In this document: positions 44,068-55,707 of the stretch, in pieces
Numbering within the stretch: position 1 is the stretch's first letter
Layout of the letters: each line of letters opens with the position of its first letter
NCBI RefSeq assembly: GCF_001704415.2
Contig: NC_030836.1
Coordinates: 20,806,001-20,870,000, forward strand
Reading direction: 5' to 3'
Length of the DNA: 64,000 bases
Source of the DNA: Capra hircus
Lineage: Eukaryota; Chordata; Mammalia; Artiodactyla; Bovidae
The notes under the pieces: model-generated
What the model saw: the letters and a program-made list of their open reading frames with translations, nothing else
Databases searched by the model: none
What the model was told of the DNA's origin: nothing
Position numbers and translations under genes: made by a program

Positions 44068-44687
44068 AGGGATGCATAAAACATACCTATATGCAACTTG
44101 CAACTTACAGATAAGACCCAAAGTGCTCAGTCAAAAATAAGTCAACCCCCAGATGACTGCAGATGCACCAACAGAGTAAATTATTACTGTTTTAAGTATT
44201 CATTTGGGAGATATTTCTTATGGAGTATTACTGTGACACTAACTGAATAAAATAATGGAAATAATCAGGAAATATTTTATCACCCCAGAATCAAGTTTTC
44301 AAGATACTCTTAAAGCTTAATAATCTTTTCTATTTTATTATTTTATTTTACATAGTTTAATAAATTCATCAAATATACAGCTTGAAGAGAGCTAAGCAAA
44401 CATAATATAAATGATATCTGGTAATATAAATGAAACAATTATAAGTTTATAAGTATTTCTTAATTTCATAATTTATGGATAAGCCAATACCTCTAAAAAA
44501 TAAAGCATAGATTATTACATTTTATTTATGGCTAGAAAAGCCTGTGTTGTCATTGTGCATTTGGAGCAGTGATATCCTGTACAAAGAAGATAGTACACGA
44601 TACAGTGAAGGTTTACTGGGTGAGGATGAGAAAGCTGTTCGAAGTGAAGAACTACATCGTAGTGCTTCTCGAAGTATAGTGTCCATT
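44068..44687. other. AT-rich spacer holding copy A of a local duplication
   Basis: About 620 bp. Positions 44,289-44,345 resemble 44,994-45,050 at roughly 80% identity. Otherwise unassigned. Confidence 0.5.
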
Positions 44688-44908
44688 AGGGCCATCAACA
44701 GGCTTTCCTTGTGGCTCTTCTGCTAAATAATCCACCTGCAATGCAGGAGACCTGGGTTCGATCCCTGGGTTAGGAAGATCCCTTGAAGAAGGGAAAGGCT
44801 TCACTCCAGTAATCTGGCCTGGAGAATTCCATGGACTGTGTAGTCCATGGGGTCACAAAGAGTCAGACATGACTAAGCAACTTTCACTCACTCACTCAGG
44901 GTCATCAA
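44688..44908 (+). mobile_element. Bov-tA SINE with target-site duplication
   Basis: GGCTTTCCTTGTGGCTCTTC head, GGGTTCGATCCCTGGG box B, BovA body and CTTTCACTCACTCACTC tail. AGGGCCATCAA (44,688-44,698) and AGGGTCATCAA (44,898-44,908) match at 10 of 11. Confidence 0.95.
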
Positions 44909-45180
44909 GAGGGCTTCTATAAAGCAAAAGTTGCTTGGACCTAATCGTTGAGTTCATTTTTTTAAAATTTTTATTTCAGTATAATTGCCAATAAACCAAG
45001 TTTTCAATATATTCTTAAAAATTGATAATCTTTTCTGTCTTACTGTTTTAGTGTTCCTGGTTGATGTTAATTCAATATGGCTTGCTTGAGAACAGTATTT
45101 TGACAGTCACTGATTGCTGAGGTCTGCTCATTGAAAAAGAAGTAGAAAAGCCTAAAAATCATTTTTTGCAGGATATAAAA

Positions 45181-45526
45181 ATGAAATTAATGGTAGTCTT
45201 ATATTTTGAGGTTCATACATATATGTATGTATGTGAAAGTGAAATCACTCAGTCATATCTGACTCTTTGCAACCCCGTGGACTGTAGCCTACCAGGGTTC
45301 TCAGTCCATGGGATTTTCCAGGCAATAGTAATGGAGTGGATTGCCATTTCCTTCTCCAGGGGATCTTCCCAACCCAGGGAACGAACCCAGGTCTCCCACA
45401 TTGTAGACAGATGCTTAACCATCTGAGCCACCAGGGAAGTCATATTATGTATAAATACATAATATATATAATACATATAAACACATACATATGAATCTTA
45501 AAATATCAGACTACCATTAATTTCAT
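45181..45526. repeat. Inverted duplication flanking a SINE
   Basis: Left arm 45,181-45,230 and right arm 45,483-45,526. The reverse complement of the left arm matches the right arm at 41 of 44 aligned bases with one 6-base gap. The loop holds an antisense Bov-tA. Not part of any repeat I recognise. Confidence 0.9.
45233..45441 (-). mobile_element. Bov-tA SINE, antisense, in the loop of the inverted repeat
   Basis: The BovA body begins GAAATCACTCAGTCATATCT on the plus strand. The tRNA-like head ends CCATCTGAGCCACCAGGGAA. The flanking AT-rich microsatellite blurs any target-site duplication. Confidence 0.93.
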
Positions 45527-45556
45527 TATATATATACATATAGAGAGAGAGATAAA

Positions 45557-45768
45557 GAGCTTCCCTGGTGGCTCAGCAGCAGAGAATCTGCCTGCTAGTG
45601 CAGGAGACAGGGCTTTTATCCCTGAGTGGGGAAGATCCCCTGGAGAAGGAAATGATAACCACTCCAGCATTCTTGCCTGAGAAATCCCATGGACAGAGGA
45701 GCTTGGTGGGCTATAGTCCATGAGGTCACAAGAGAGTCAGACATGCCAGCGACTAAGCAAAAACAACA
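45557..45768 (+). mobile_element. Bov-tA SINE, sense
   Basis: AGCTTCCCTGGTGGCTCAGC head, GGGGAAGATCCCCTGGAGAA, and a BovA body ending GCGACTAAGCAAAAACAACA. It is opposite in orientation to the SINE 115 bp upstream. Confidence 0.94.
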
Positions 45769-46167
45769 ATAAAACCTTCTTTATATTTTCTGCTTCTTTT
45801 TCATCATGAATTGATGTTACTGGATCACTCAGGTAGTGAAAGTTTTCAACAAGACAATTTTGCCCTGTTCAATTCCTAAAGTAAGCTGTCTTACTGGCAT
45901 GAAATTAATGCATAGGGTCTCTTCAAAAAAAAAAAAAAAAAAAGAAGAAGAAGGATGAAGTAGTAAAGATTTAAGTTAAAAATTACGCAGTGAAAATAGA
46001 AACAGTACTATAAAGTCCAGGCCTGACCTAAGAAATACCTTGTTCGTGAGGACTTCAAACTACCTTGTTTGCATAGTTCTGTCAATATATTAGAGCAGAA
46101 GGCTCCTATATCATTTGTTTTTGTGCTAGAAAAAACAGATGCCATTGTAGGATCTGTGAGTGGCACA
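45769..46167. other. Unassigned spacer with A19/(GAA)n run
   Basis: About 400 bp. A simple run of 19 A followed by GAAGAAGAAGG lies at 45,925-45,953. Nothing else recognised. Confidence 0.55.
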
Positions 46168-46385
46168 TATTAAGTCACTTCAGTCATGCCCTACTCTGTA
46201 CGACCCTATGGACTGCAGCCTGCCAGCCTCCGCTGTCCATGGAATTCTCCAGACAAGAATACTGAAGTGGGTTGTTGTGCCCTCCTCCAGGGGATCTTCC
46301 CAACTCAGGAATTGAACCCTTGTCTGTTATGTCTAATCTGCATTGGCAGGTGGATTCTTTTCACTAGGGCCGCCTGAGAAGCCCT
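46168..46385 (-). mobile_element. Bov-tA SINE, antisense
   Basis: TAAGTCACTTCAGTCATGCC body start, GGGGATCTTCCCAACTCAGG, and a tRNA-like head with CATTGGCAGGTGGATTCTTT, ending CCGCCTGAGAAGCCC. Confidence 0.92.
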
Positions 46386-48764
46386 TTGTGAATAGTACAA
46401 AGTTAAATACTACCCTGCTGTGTACTACATATTGAAATCTTAATGGGATATTTTACTCATTTATATTTTAATATCAAAACAGGAAAGGTTAATTTCTTCA
46501 AAGAAGCAAAGCTAGTCTGGGAGTAGTATCAAAACTGATACAGGGAGTTCCTGATCAAAATTGAGAAATCCATAGTAAAATTCCAGACCAAATAATCTTT
46601 TATATTATATGTAATAATGATTGGCCTTAGAGCAACTGTGTGAGAGAAAGACCAAGAATTTATAAAAGAACTCACAAGTTAGTGAAAGAGGCAAACATAC
46701 AGTAATATAATTATATCAAAAGGTCATTGTAACGTCATAAGTAGTATCTTGGGTGGAGGGTAAAACTAATGTGAGGAAAGAAAGCTTTGTAGAATCTTTA
46801 TTTCCTGGAGATGAGTCTTTCATATGGGGATGAAAAGTAGGAGAAGAGATTCCTGGTCCAGGGTCCAACATACAGAAAAACACAAAGAAATGAGAGGGAA
46901 TGGCATGTTTATAAAATAGTAGTTGTTTATTGTAAAAACTTTTAAATATAAAATATACACATTTGAAAACCAAGATAAAAAGTCTTTGATTATTTATTAC
47001 CTGTAAGAAGTTCAAGAAATTCACAGGAGGAAGAGAATATTTTTTTTTTTTCTGCTCTCTCTAGGCTTTCATAAATTTCACATGTTTTCCCCAGCTGAGC
47101 TGAATGCCCAGTGCAGAAGAAGATACCACTGCTAACCTATCATGTCCCTTTGTCTGTCTTTATCACCCTGCTGCAGAGCAACTGACTCAGAGGATTTCTT
47201 TCTGGAGGGCATACCTGAGACTTCTCTAATCACTTGTTTTGATACCCATATACACGTCCCTCCCAAAGTAATTTCAACAAAGCTGTATATGAAGCAAAAA
47301 ATAGATTTTTAAAAATTACTTAGCTACTTTAAGTCCTTTTGGATCCTAATTCCTGGACAAGTAGATTAGTCTCATCTTTCTCATATACAAACTGAAGTTA
47401 CTGGAGTTTTTCTGCCTAAGACAGTGTTGAGCTTAAGATGTTTCTTTTCTTTTTTACTAATTCACAAATAGAAAAAACTGGTTTTAAATTATGTCATAAC
47501 ATTTTATTTTCATTAATTGTATTGTATACACATTGAAAGTATCCTTTTAGCCTGGAATGTTATCCGTATCACTCTTAGATATAAAAAAAAAAAAAATTCT
47601 TGGATAATAGAAGCAAAATAAATTAGTTCACTTCTTTCTAAAATTTGTTAGCATTTAAAGCCTTATTCTGTAATACTCTTCTGTTCATAGACATCAATAT
47701 TCCTACTTATCCACACAATGTCATCTTTTGTTTCAGCAACATCACTGGAGACAAAACATTGTTAAATTGTTAAGAAGTAACTCTTCTTTTTAATGGCACT
47801 GGTATCTCAAATTGCCTTTAAAATTATGTAAAGCTAGCCTATCCTTGACTCTACATTTAGGCCTTCTAATAATTCATTTTATAATCCACAGAGTAGTCAT
47901 GAAAGTGCTTTAAGGGGTTCTGAAATCACTCAACCAATATTCCCCAAAAAGTGTCAGCTAGAATAATGATCAGGTATTAAGGGATTAGGAATGAAGTACT
48001 TTTGGTAAAGGCATCAGGCTATATCCTCTGACATTGCACATTAAACATTGCCATGTTATAGGATTGCATAAGTCCTAAGGCAAAGAAAAAGTAAAATTCT
48101 TTTAAACATACATTTCTCAAATTTATTTGCCCCAAATCCCTTGTTTGGGGTTGTGATGTGTATGTTGCCTTTGAATATTTATATGAACACTTAGTAAAGC
48201 CAGGGCCTTAAGAAGTCTGGAAATGTCTCATGTATATGGCAGAGCCTATAAAATCTCCTTTAAGAATCTATGATCCAAAAGTTGTTCTCCATCGTCATAT
48301 CTAAACTTAAAAAAAAAAAATCTGGTGTTTCATATTCTCCAGAATCTAGATGAATACAATTTTTCAATGGCAGAGATGAAAAAGCACAAGTTCATTTTTA
48401 ACACCACTCTTGATGTCCCAGGCAGTGTCTGCAAGCCTGCAGTCCCAGGTACAAGCAGCAGAGGAATTCAGACCTAACCAACATTTTCTAACACTTTAAA
48501 TACCATTCATGTTATAATTATCATAGATAGGAGAAAAATAAATCCTATTTGAAGATTTGAAGGTGCTTCATCAGGACAAACTTGTTCTGTGTTCACAGGT
48601 TTTTAAATTATTTATTATATAAGTTACTTACTATTGGAGCAGGATAGTATAACTATGCAAACACACGGATTTAGGCATCTTTCAAGTCTTTGGCCTTCAA
48701 CTTACTCGCTGTACTTAACATTAAACAAAGTAGCAAAACCTTTGAACTTTCATTTTCTCATCTA
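46386..48764. other. Long repeat-poor block
   Basis: About 2.4 kb. T- or A-runs near 47,040, 47,582 and 48,309 are the only simple features. No recognised repeat family, gene or RNA. Confidence 0.5.
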
Positions 48765-49068
48765 TGCTGTTGTTCAGCCCCTAAGTCGTGTCCACCTCTT
48801 TGTGACCCCATAGACTGCAGCATGCCAGGCTTCCCTGTCCTTCACTGCCTCTCAGAGTTTGCTCAAACCCATGCCCATTGGGTTTCTGATGCCATCCAAC
48901 CATCTTATCCTCTCTCACCCCCTTTTCTTCCTGCCCTCAATCTTTCCCAGCATCAGAGTCTTGTCCAATGAGATGGCTCTTCGCATCAAGTGACCAAAGA
49001 AGTGAAGCTTCAGCATCAGTCCTTCCAACGAATATTCAGGGTTGATTTCCTTTAGGATTGACAGATTC
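48765..49068 (-). mobile_element. BovB 3' fragment, antisense, diverged
   Basis: TGTTGTTCAGCCCCTAAGTC start, then CATGCCAGGCTTCCCTGTCC, CAATCTTTCCCAGCATCAGA and GATTTCCTTTAGGATTGACA. About 300 bp of the BovB 3' end with the GTTGTT tail variant. Confidence 0.88.
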
Positions 49069-49129
49069 GGGGTCAATTATAATACCCACTATTTAAGGGA
49101 AAAGATTAAATTACTAAAGTCATATAAAA

Positions 49130-49404
49130 TGCTCAAGATCAAGGTGCTAGATGGTTTGGTTTCTGGTTAGAGCTCTCTTCCTGCTTTCCCTCTGTGTCCT
49201 CACATGACAGAAAGAGAACTCTTTGATGTCTCTTCCTTTTCTTTTAAGGGCATCAGCCCTGTCAGATTAGGGCCTCACCCTTATGATCTCATTTAACCTT
49301 TGCTATTTCCTTATTGGCCATGTCTCAAAATAGAGTCACATTGGGGATCAGGTCTTTAACATGTAAATCTGGAGTGAAGGAAGGACACAATTCAGTTCAC
49401 AGCA
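49130..49404 (-). mobile_element. MLT1-type LTR remnant, antisense
   Basis: AAGATCAAGGTGCTAGATGG, TCTGTGTCCTCACATGACAG, AGATTAGGGCCTCACCCTTA, AATAGAGTCACATTGGGGAT and a CAATTCAGTTCACAGCA end follow the antisense MLT1 order. The part corresponding to the LTR 3' end is missing beside the BovB. Confidence 0.85.
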
Positions 49405-51847
49405 AATGTTATTGATATTCCTTTACTTTGTATACATTTTAAAAAATTGTTTTTATTAGTGAAAGTACTTAAAATTCTGATACCTAGAATAATATGATTT
49501 CCACAACCTAAACATTGAATATGCAAATGTACAACCTTAGATGAAAGCAGTCACTTTATATTCGTGACTAAGTTTAAGGACCTTGAGATGGAAATATTGT
49601 TGTAGATTTACCCAAGTAGGATCAATGTAATAATTTAAATCCTTGAAAGTTCAGAAAATTTCCTGAAAGTAGTCAGAAAGAGAGAGATGGAATCACAGGA
49701 TAATGATCAGAGGGATACCCCTTTGTGAGATTTAAAGAGAGAAGAAGACAGCCTGAAGCTAAGCAACCTGGGAGACCTTTAGTTGCAGCCTCCTCCAAGA
49801 CTCTAACATACAGAAAAGTGTCTATAGAGGAGTCTTCCTGTCAAATTAATCTACAAAGAGCATACTTTTATCCTTCGAGGTCTCCATTTATTTTCATGTG
49901 TTGCCTCAATAACATTGGGGCAATGAGATATTATAGCATTTGGGTTTTTCCTCCAAATCTGGTATCTTGGAGAATACAAACCAAGAACGAAAAAGATATT
50001 CATTATCTTCTATGAAAAAGGATAAAGAGAGTATTGGTTATCATTTAAAATATAGTGTTAAACAGATAAAGAAATGCTATAATATTTTAAATTATGGAAC
50101 AACTTTGATTTTACTCCTGTACCAGCCAATGAGAAATCTAAAATCTATTAGACCTTGAGTTTGATTGCTATTATCCTAAATACAGGGCTAAAATAAAAAC
50201 AGAACCACACTCTCACGTACAAACAATAGCAATGACAATAAAAGCTATCAAATCAACATCACAAAACAAAAAATTAAATAATTAAAGCTGAGAGAATATT
50301 TTTATTTTGGACCAACAAATTTCATAAGTTCAACTATATAACAAATTCATGTAAAAATTATTTCAACCTCTTAATAAAGATTGCTTCCCAAAATAAAGAA
50401 GTTGAATAGGAGAAATTAAATAAATTTGATTTGCTTAATTTTCCTCAGAAACCATGATTTCAACACAATATAAATTTTTTTGAAAAGTTATCAAATACAC
50501 AATATGATGTATAGTGACTTCTTATAGCTGCTTTTTATCTCTGCAATTCAAGATTGATTAACTACTGTCAGAATTATTGATGAGGACATGTACAAAAGAA
50601 AAACACACAAAACATCTAAAGTTTGAATTGATTATGCAAAAATATTACTTTCTTTGTGCACTATGCATTGTGTACTGAAAGACTAGACACAAAGACCTCC
50701 CATATATCAATATATGATTTTTAAAAAAATTTGGCTGACGGTATTCACCTTATTTAAAAAAAAAAATCCATGTTTCTAGTCTCCTCACTTGACAATGAGT
50801 CTATCTTTAATTCTGCAAGTAATGGGAGTATTGTGCATTCATAAATATTACTGTATACATGATTATGTAATACAAACTATTTTCACTAGTCAAATTTAAC
50901 CATGCATGCTATAAGTTCTTTTTAAACTGCTTAAGATAATGACAGTGATGTACATTAAATAAAAATGATATTCATTAGATATGGAGTGAGATAATTTCAT
51001 GAAAGAATGTATTATTCATATTTAATAAGATCAATTTAATAAGAGAATTTTACTCATGAAAGGGACACAGAGGACAAAGAAGATAGGTAAGTAAGATGCC
51101 TGGGAGAGGAGAAATATGGGTAGAGGTTCTAACTGTTGGAACTGAATAGACAGGTGCTTATCACATTATATGTGTAGTTAATAAAGTAGATTAGATAAAA
51201 CAATCATGAAAGGATAATTCTACCATTTGCTCAACTGCTTGCAAGCTGCTAAATCTGATTGAATTTCCTGACCACTTTGTTCAGGCATGATGTTCAGGGA
51301 CCTCCATGATTACCCAATGTTGCCCAAACTATCAGAGAGATCCTATGCTCCTTAGCTTCTTACCCTCTTTCCCTCTCTTAGCATGAATGAAGGTGGTAAG
51401 AGAGAAAACACAACACATATCTGGGGAAAAAAAGAACATGTCTCTAATGTTTTTTTCCCCTCTTAAATGAACTCAGAGAAAACATTTTTCTATGCAAGGA
51501 CAAACTAGAAAATTCATTCAAAGGTTGAAATTAAAATAGATTCTCTTAACTCACATTATTCAAGAAACAAATTAATTGGTACCATTATCTTAAAAATTGT
51601 GAAAGTGCAAAGAAAGCACTGAAATAAATTTTACTCTTATTAGCAAATCAAGTTTCACATTGAAATATGCAATAAGTATCAAAAAATGTAATATTTAAAT
51701 ATTGGCTCACCAAAAATCCACCTTAAAATATAGTAGACACAAACTACGGTTGGTAGGAAAAAGAGCAGAATTATAAATTGAGAAAGTTTGAATTGGAAGA
51801 ATATTAGAGATGTTCAACTTTAGAGATTTTGCTTGGTAAATGAAGAA
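49405..51847. other. Long repeat-poor block
   Basis: About 2.4 kb, very AT-rich, with no recognised repeat, gene or RNA. ORFs of up to 96 codons at 49,725-50,158 overlap in different frames and show no similarity. Confidence 0.5.
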
Positions 51848-52050
51848 ATGATAACTAACAATGGTGAGTTAATTAATCTATGACAAAAATTGTTCTAGAC
51901 ATAGTAATTATAGTGCTGTCTTTAAACTTCATACAACTGTGAGGTAGATTTTATAACTTTCCCTTTTTTGAAGATTGGTTAAGTAAAAAGTCAAATATTA
52001 CCTAGAATTTTAATCCAGTTGGTCTGATTTCAGGCAATTTTGATTTAAGT
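51848..52050 (-). mobile_element. Possible MIR remnant
   Basis: ACTGTGAGGTAGATTTTATA, then ACTTTCCCTTTTTTGAAGAT and AATCCAGTTGGTCTGATTTC, resemble the antisense MIR core ('..TGAGGTAGGTACTATTATTATCC..') in correct order with strong divergence. Confidence 0.5.
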
Positions 52051-52596
52051 ATTCTGGAAGCTGAACTTAGTGACTTGCCCAAACCCCTAAAATGACTTCA
52101 GTAACATATTGGAAATATTTTTATGCCCAAATGAACAGGAACAATGGTATTCTGTCTTTTTTAAACAACTCAAGAAACACATTATTCAAACATGGCTAAT
52201 GCTGTGATCTCTAAATTTTATATATCTAAGTATATTTTGTAAGCAATTCGAGGTATTTGCATTGTTGAAAGAATTATTTCATTTTTGTGTTACTAAATTA
52301 ATAGAAGCACATTCTCTATGGATGGCAATCAATACAACATAGTATTAACTTTCCTGAGAGACAACAAAAAGCCACTCAAAATGCAACCTAATTTACATTA
52401 GGTTATATCCAAGATCCTTTTGCTAAATATATAAAAATAATATATTTTATCACCTAGCATTTTATAACCCAGAAATACCCTCATGAACAAATATTTATTT
52501 TTCTATGGAGTGGAAAGAAAGCTTATGCTTTCAGTGATGGACTCATCCTAATGTATGCCATTTATTAGTAAATCAAGGTAGTGGTAGTGGTATTTG
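52051..52596. other. Unassigned AT-rich spacer
   Basis: About 545 bp with nothing recognised. Confidence 0.5.
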
Positions 52597-52650
52597 TAGT
52601 GAAAGTCACTCAGTCGGTCCAACTCTTTGCGACGCCATGGACTATATGGT
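52597..52650 (-). mobile_element. BovA fragment, antisense
   Basis: About 54 bp (GAAAGTCACTCAGTCGGTCC, AACTCTTTGCGACGCCATGG) of the 3' part of a BovA unit, truncated abruptly before TTTGAAGATG. Confidence 0.8.
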
Positions 52651-52741
52651 TTGAAGATGTAAAATGGCCAGTCTTCCTATCCTTCACCCTCTTGCACTCT
52701 TATTCAGAGAGGAAGAAGATTCTGTCTATAACTTCCACATA

Positions 52742-52964
52742 TCATAAAAAGTATTGTTAGGGTTTAGTCGTGTCTGACTCTGTGACACCATGAACTGTGG
52801 CCCACCGGGCTCCTCTACCCATATGATTTCCCAGGCAAGAATACTGGAGTGGGTTGCCATTTGCTTCTCCAGGCAATCTTCCTGCCCTAGAGATCGATCC
52901 TGGGTCTCCTACATTGGCAAGGGGGTTCTTTACCACTGAGCCAATTTACACTTTCATAGAAAGT
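52742..52964 (-). mobile_element. Bov-tA SINE, antisense, with probable target-site duplication
   Basis: Body start GGGTTTAGTCGTGTCTGACT, the GAATACTGGAGTGGGTTGCC block, and a tRNA-like head with CCTACATTGGCAAGGGGGTT. TCATAAAAAGT (52,742-52,752) and TCATAGAAAGT (52,954-52,964) match at 10 of 11. Confidence 0.92.
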
Positions 52965-53429
52965 GTATCAGTTGATAATTTTTATGTGAAATCATCATTA
53001 AAAATACAGTTAGAAAATTTTTCCGAAAACTGAGTCTCCTTTGCCTTATATTGATACAACAGTTCTTTTATTAAGGGATGAGCTTGTGATTAGTAACTTT
53101 ATCCTTATTGGCAGAGAAGAGAGTTATTATCTGACAGATGTTGGATGGCAAATGTGATAGAAATTGAAACCGTCCCTGGAATGTTTGGAGAGATGCTTCT
53201 TCCCATGAGCCATGGATTATGATTGCTCTTAGGAACTACCATCTGCTCTAACAGCCTTAAAACTAAGTATGAGTGATGGATAGTACTGTGTATTCAGGGG
53301 TGGTTTTGGCAGATGCAAATTGTACCTGGGGTTCGCATAGAATACTGAAGTGAATGGAATGATCCTATTGCTTTCACTATTAGAGTTTAACTTAAATTGA
53401 AGAGGAAAACATATCTGTTTTCAAGGTAT
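52965..53429. other. Unassigned spacer
   Basis: About 465 bp with nothing recognised. Confidence 0.5.
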
Positions 53430-54101
53430 CTGTGACAATATTGTCACATCATGGCAAATAAATGGGGGAACAATGGAAATGGTGATGACATTTTTATTTT
53501 TTTGAGCTCCAAAATCACTGCAGATGGTGACTGCAGCCATGAAATTAAAAGATGCTTGCTCCTTGGAAGAAAAGCTATGACCAACCTAGACAGCATATTA
53601 AAAAGCAGAGACATTACTTTGCCAACGAAAGTCCATCTATTCAAAGCTATGGTTTTTCCAGTAGTCATATGTGGATATGAGAGTTGGATCATAAAGAAAG
53701 CTGAGCACCAAAGAATTGATGCTTTTGGACTGTGGTGTTGGAGAAGACTCTTGAGAGTCCCTTGGACAGCAAGGAGATCCAACCAGTCCATCCTAAAGGA
53801 AATCAGTCCTGAATATTCATTGGAAGGACTGATGCTGAAGCTGAAACTCCAATACTTTGGCCACCTGATGCGAAAAACTGACTCATTGGAAAAAGCCTTG
53901 GTGCTGGAAAAGATTGAAGGCCAGAGGAGAAGGGAACAATAGAGGATGAGATGGTTGGATGGCATCCACAATTCGATGGATATGAGTTTGAGCAAGCTCC
54001 TGGAAGTTGGTGACGGACAGGGAGGCTTGACGTGCGGCAGTCCATGGGGTCGTGAGGAGTCGGGCATGACTGAGCTACTGAACTGAACTGTGACAATATT
54101 G
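53430..54101 (+). mobile_element. BovB LINE 3' fragment with perfect target-site duplication
   Basis: About 645 bp of BovB from just after the RT core to the ACTGAACTGAACTG terminus. It lies between perfect copies CTGTGACAATATTG (53,430-53,443 and 54,088-54,101; the first C may belong to the BovB end). The cleanest BovB boundaries in the window. Confidence 0.96.
53451..53942 (+). pseudogene. BovB polyprotein C-terminal remnant, longest uninterrupted
   Basis: A 163-residue open frame over the domain after the reverse transcriptase. It contains SKITADGDCSHEIKR, LLLGRKAMTNLDSILKSRD, WCWRRLLRVPWTARRSN and KLQYFGHLMRK in the family order, and ends at a TAG where other copies continue with the MRWLDGITDSMD segment. 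The C-terminal domain of RTE elements has no assigned catalysis. The element lacks endonuclease and RT, so the frame is a relic kept open by modest age. Confidence 0.87.
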
Positions 54102-54207
54102 AGCAGTGGTTCCTCTTGTAAAAGAACATATATTAAGCAGAAAATAATACAAGGTCATTGTAAACAGTCAAAACAATAAAGCTATTTATGTTTGAGGTCT
54201 GTAGCAC

Positions 54208-54440
54208 CCTTCCATGTGGCTTACCTGGTGGTGCAAATGATAAAGAGTCTACCTGCAATGCCAGAGACCCAGGTTTAATCCCTGAGTTGGGATGATCCTC
54301 TGGAGAAGGGAATGGCAACCCACTCCAATAATCTTGCCTGGAGAATCCCATGGACCAAGATGCCTGGCAGACTATAGCCCATGGAGTCACAAAGAGTTGG
54401 ATATGACTGAAAGACTAACACTTTTATACTTTCTATATGG
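54208..54440 (+). mobile_element. Bov-tA SINE, sense
   Basis: TTACCTGGTGGTGCAAATGA head, CAGGTTTAATCCCTGAG box B, and a BovA body ending GACTGAAAGACTAACA. Flanks CCTTCCATGTGG and CTTTCTATATGG differ only by three transitions (9 of 12), fitting an aged target-site duplication. Confidence 0.93.
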
Positions 54441-54483
54441 TAACCATGTTTATGACTATTCTTTTGTTGTTGCTGTTGCCTGC

Positions 54484-54700
54484 TTTTTTTTTTTTTTTTA
54501 AATTAAGTTTTATCGGAGTATAGTTGTTTTACAATGGTGTGTTAATTTCTTGGCTTACATCAAAGTGAATCAGTCATATGTATACGTAAATCCCATCTTT
54601 TTTAGATTTCCTTCCCATTTAAATCACCACAGAGCACTGAGTAGAGTTTTCTCTGCTATTACAGCAGATTTGTTAATTGCTGTTTTTTATATTTTTTTCT
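54484..54700 (-). mobile_element. Older L1 3' UTR, antisense
   Basis: Poly(T), then AGTATAGTTGTTTTACAATG, AAAGTGAATCAGTCATATGT and GAGTAGAGTTTTCTCTGCTA: the antisense L1 3' UTR pattern ('TATAGTTGATTTACAATGTTGTGTTAG..'). Confidence 0.75.
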
Positions 54701-54881
54701 ATGGACACTCACACATAACACCCCATGTACTTTTAAAAAAGGTCTCCTGTTATAAATTGTCCTGTATGATTTTTTCCACTTTATACTAAAGAAAAGTTTC
54801 ACATTTGCATATGTAGATTCACAATATTTAAACTGGTGCTTCATATTTTTGAAAGATCAAACTTTGAATTTTATTTAACCT

Positions 54882-55110
54882 ATGATTATGAGGGGTCTTC
54901 TTTGGTTGCCCAGCAGTAAAGAATCTGTTTGCCAATGCAGGAGATGCAAGTCCAATCCCTGGGTCAGGAAGATCCCCTGGAGAAGGGAATGGGCAGCTCA
55001 CTCAGGTATTCTTGCCTGGAAAATCCCATGGATAGCAGAGACTGGTGGGCTATGGTCCATCTGGTCGCAAAGAGTGAGACATGACTGAGTGACTGAGCGC
55101 ACACATGATT
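54882..55110 (+). mobile_element. Bov-tA SINE, sense
   Basis: GGTCTTCTTTGGTTGCCCAG head, GTCCAATCCCTGGGTC box B, and a BovA body ending GACTGAGCGCACACA. ATGATT at both edges (54,882 and 55,105) is a possible short target-site duplication. Confidence 0.92.
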
Positions 55111-55374
55111 TTCGGGGAGGCTTCTCATCACTGCTTTAAAGGGGATCGTTGCTTTAGCAGTTTTATATCTAGAACTCATATAAGGAGTTCTATTGCCAAA
55201 AGCAGTTTGCAAACCTAAAGCAACTAAAATAATATTACTTATCAGAACACTGATTTTTAAAAACGCTGTGATTTTACACATTTCTTATCTGCTGGAATAA
55301 ATGCTTTCACAATTACTTTTTACAGATCTCTAACATATACTTAAAAATAGAAGATAAAATCACATTGAGACTTC

Positions 55375-55705
55375 TTTAATTTTTCTTTCTACCTGGAACA
55401 CTAGTTTACTCCTTCATTTCCTTTAAGTCTAGGTTCAATGTTACCTTTTCAATAATGCATACCTTAATCACCAGAGTTAAAATGATAGCTCTTCCTGATA
55501 TTCCAAAACCCCTCTTATTTTTATTTTTTACTGTTTGTCACACCTATGTAAAATAGTGTCTTATTATACTATTGCTTATCTATTCTCACTATAATACAAC
55601 TATACAAGGACAAGATTGATTTGTGTGTGTTTATTTACTGATATAGGAATAGCGTCCATGAGTATCTGATTTATAATAGGTACTCATATAGTTTATTAAT
55701 GATGC
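55375..55705 (+). mobile_element. L2 LINE 3' end remnant
   Basis: TACCTGGAACACTAGTTTAC, AGGTTCAATGTTACCTTTTC, AATGCATACCTTAATCACC and GGACAAGATTGATTTG..GAATAGCGTCCATG..TAATAGGTACTCATATAGT follow the L2 3' order, very diverged. Confidence 0.7.
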
Positions 55706-55707
55706 AT

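Noticed and set aside
49725..50158. 96- and 72-codon ORFs in different frames
   Set aside because: No similarity. Overlap of two frames suggests chance. No promoter or exon signals.
53444..54067. 207-codon minus-strand ORF
   Set aside because: Antisense shadow of the sense BovB fragment. The same residues (e.g. RLVITFLPRSKRLLISWLQS) recur opposite every BovB copy.
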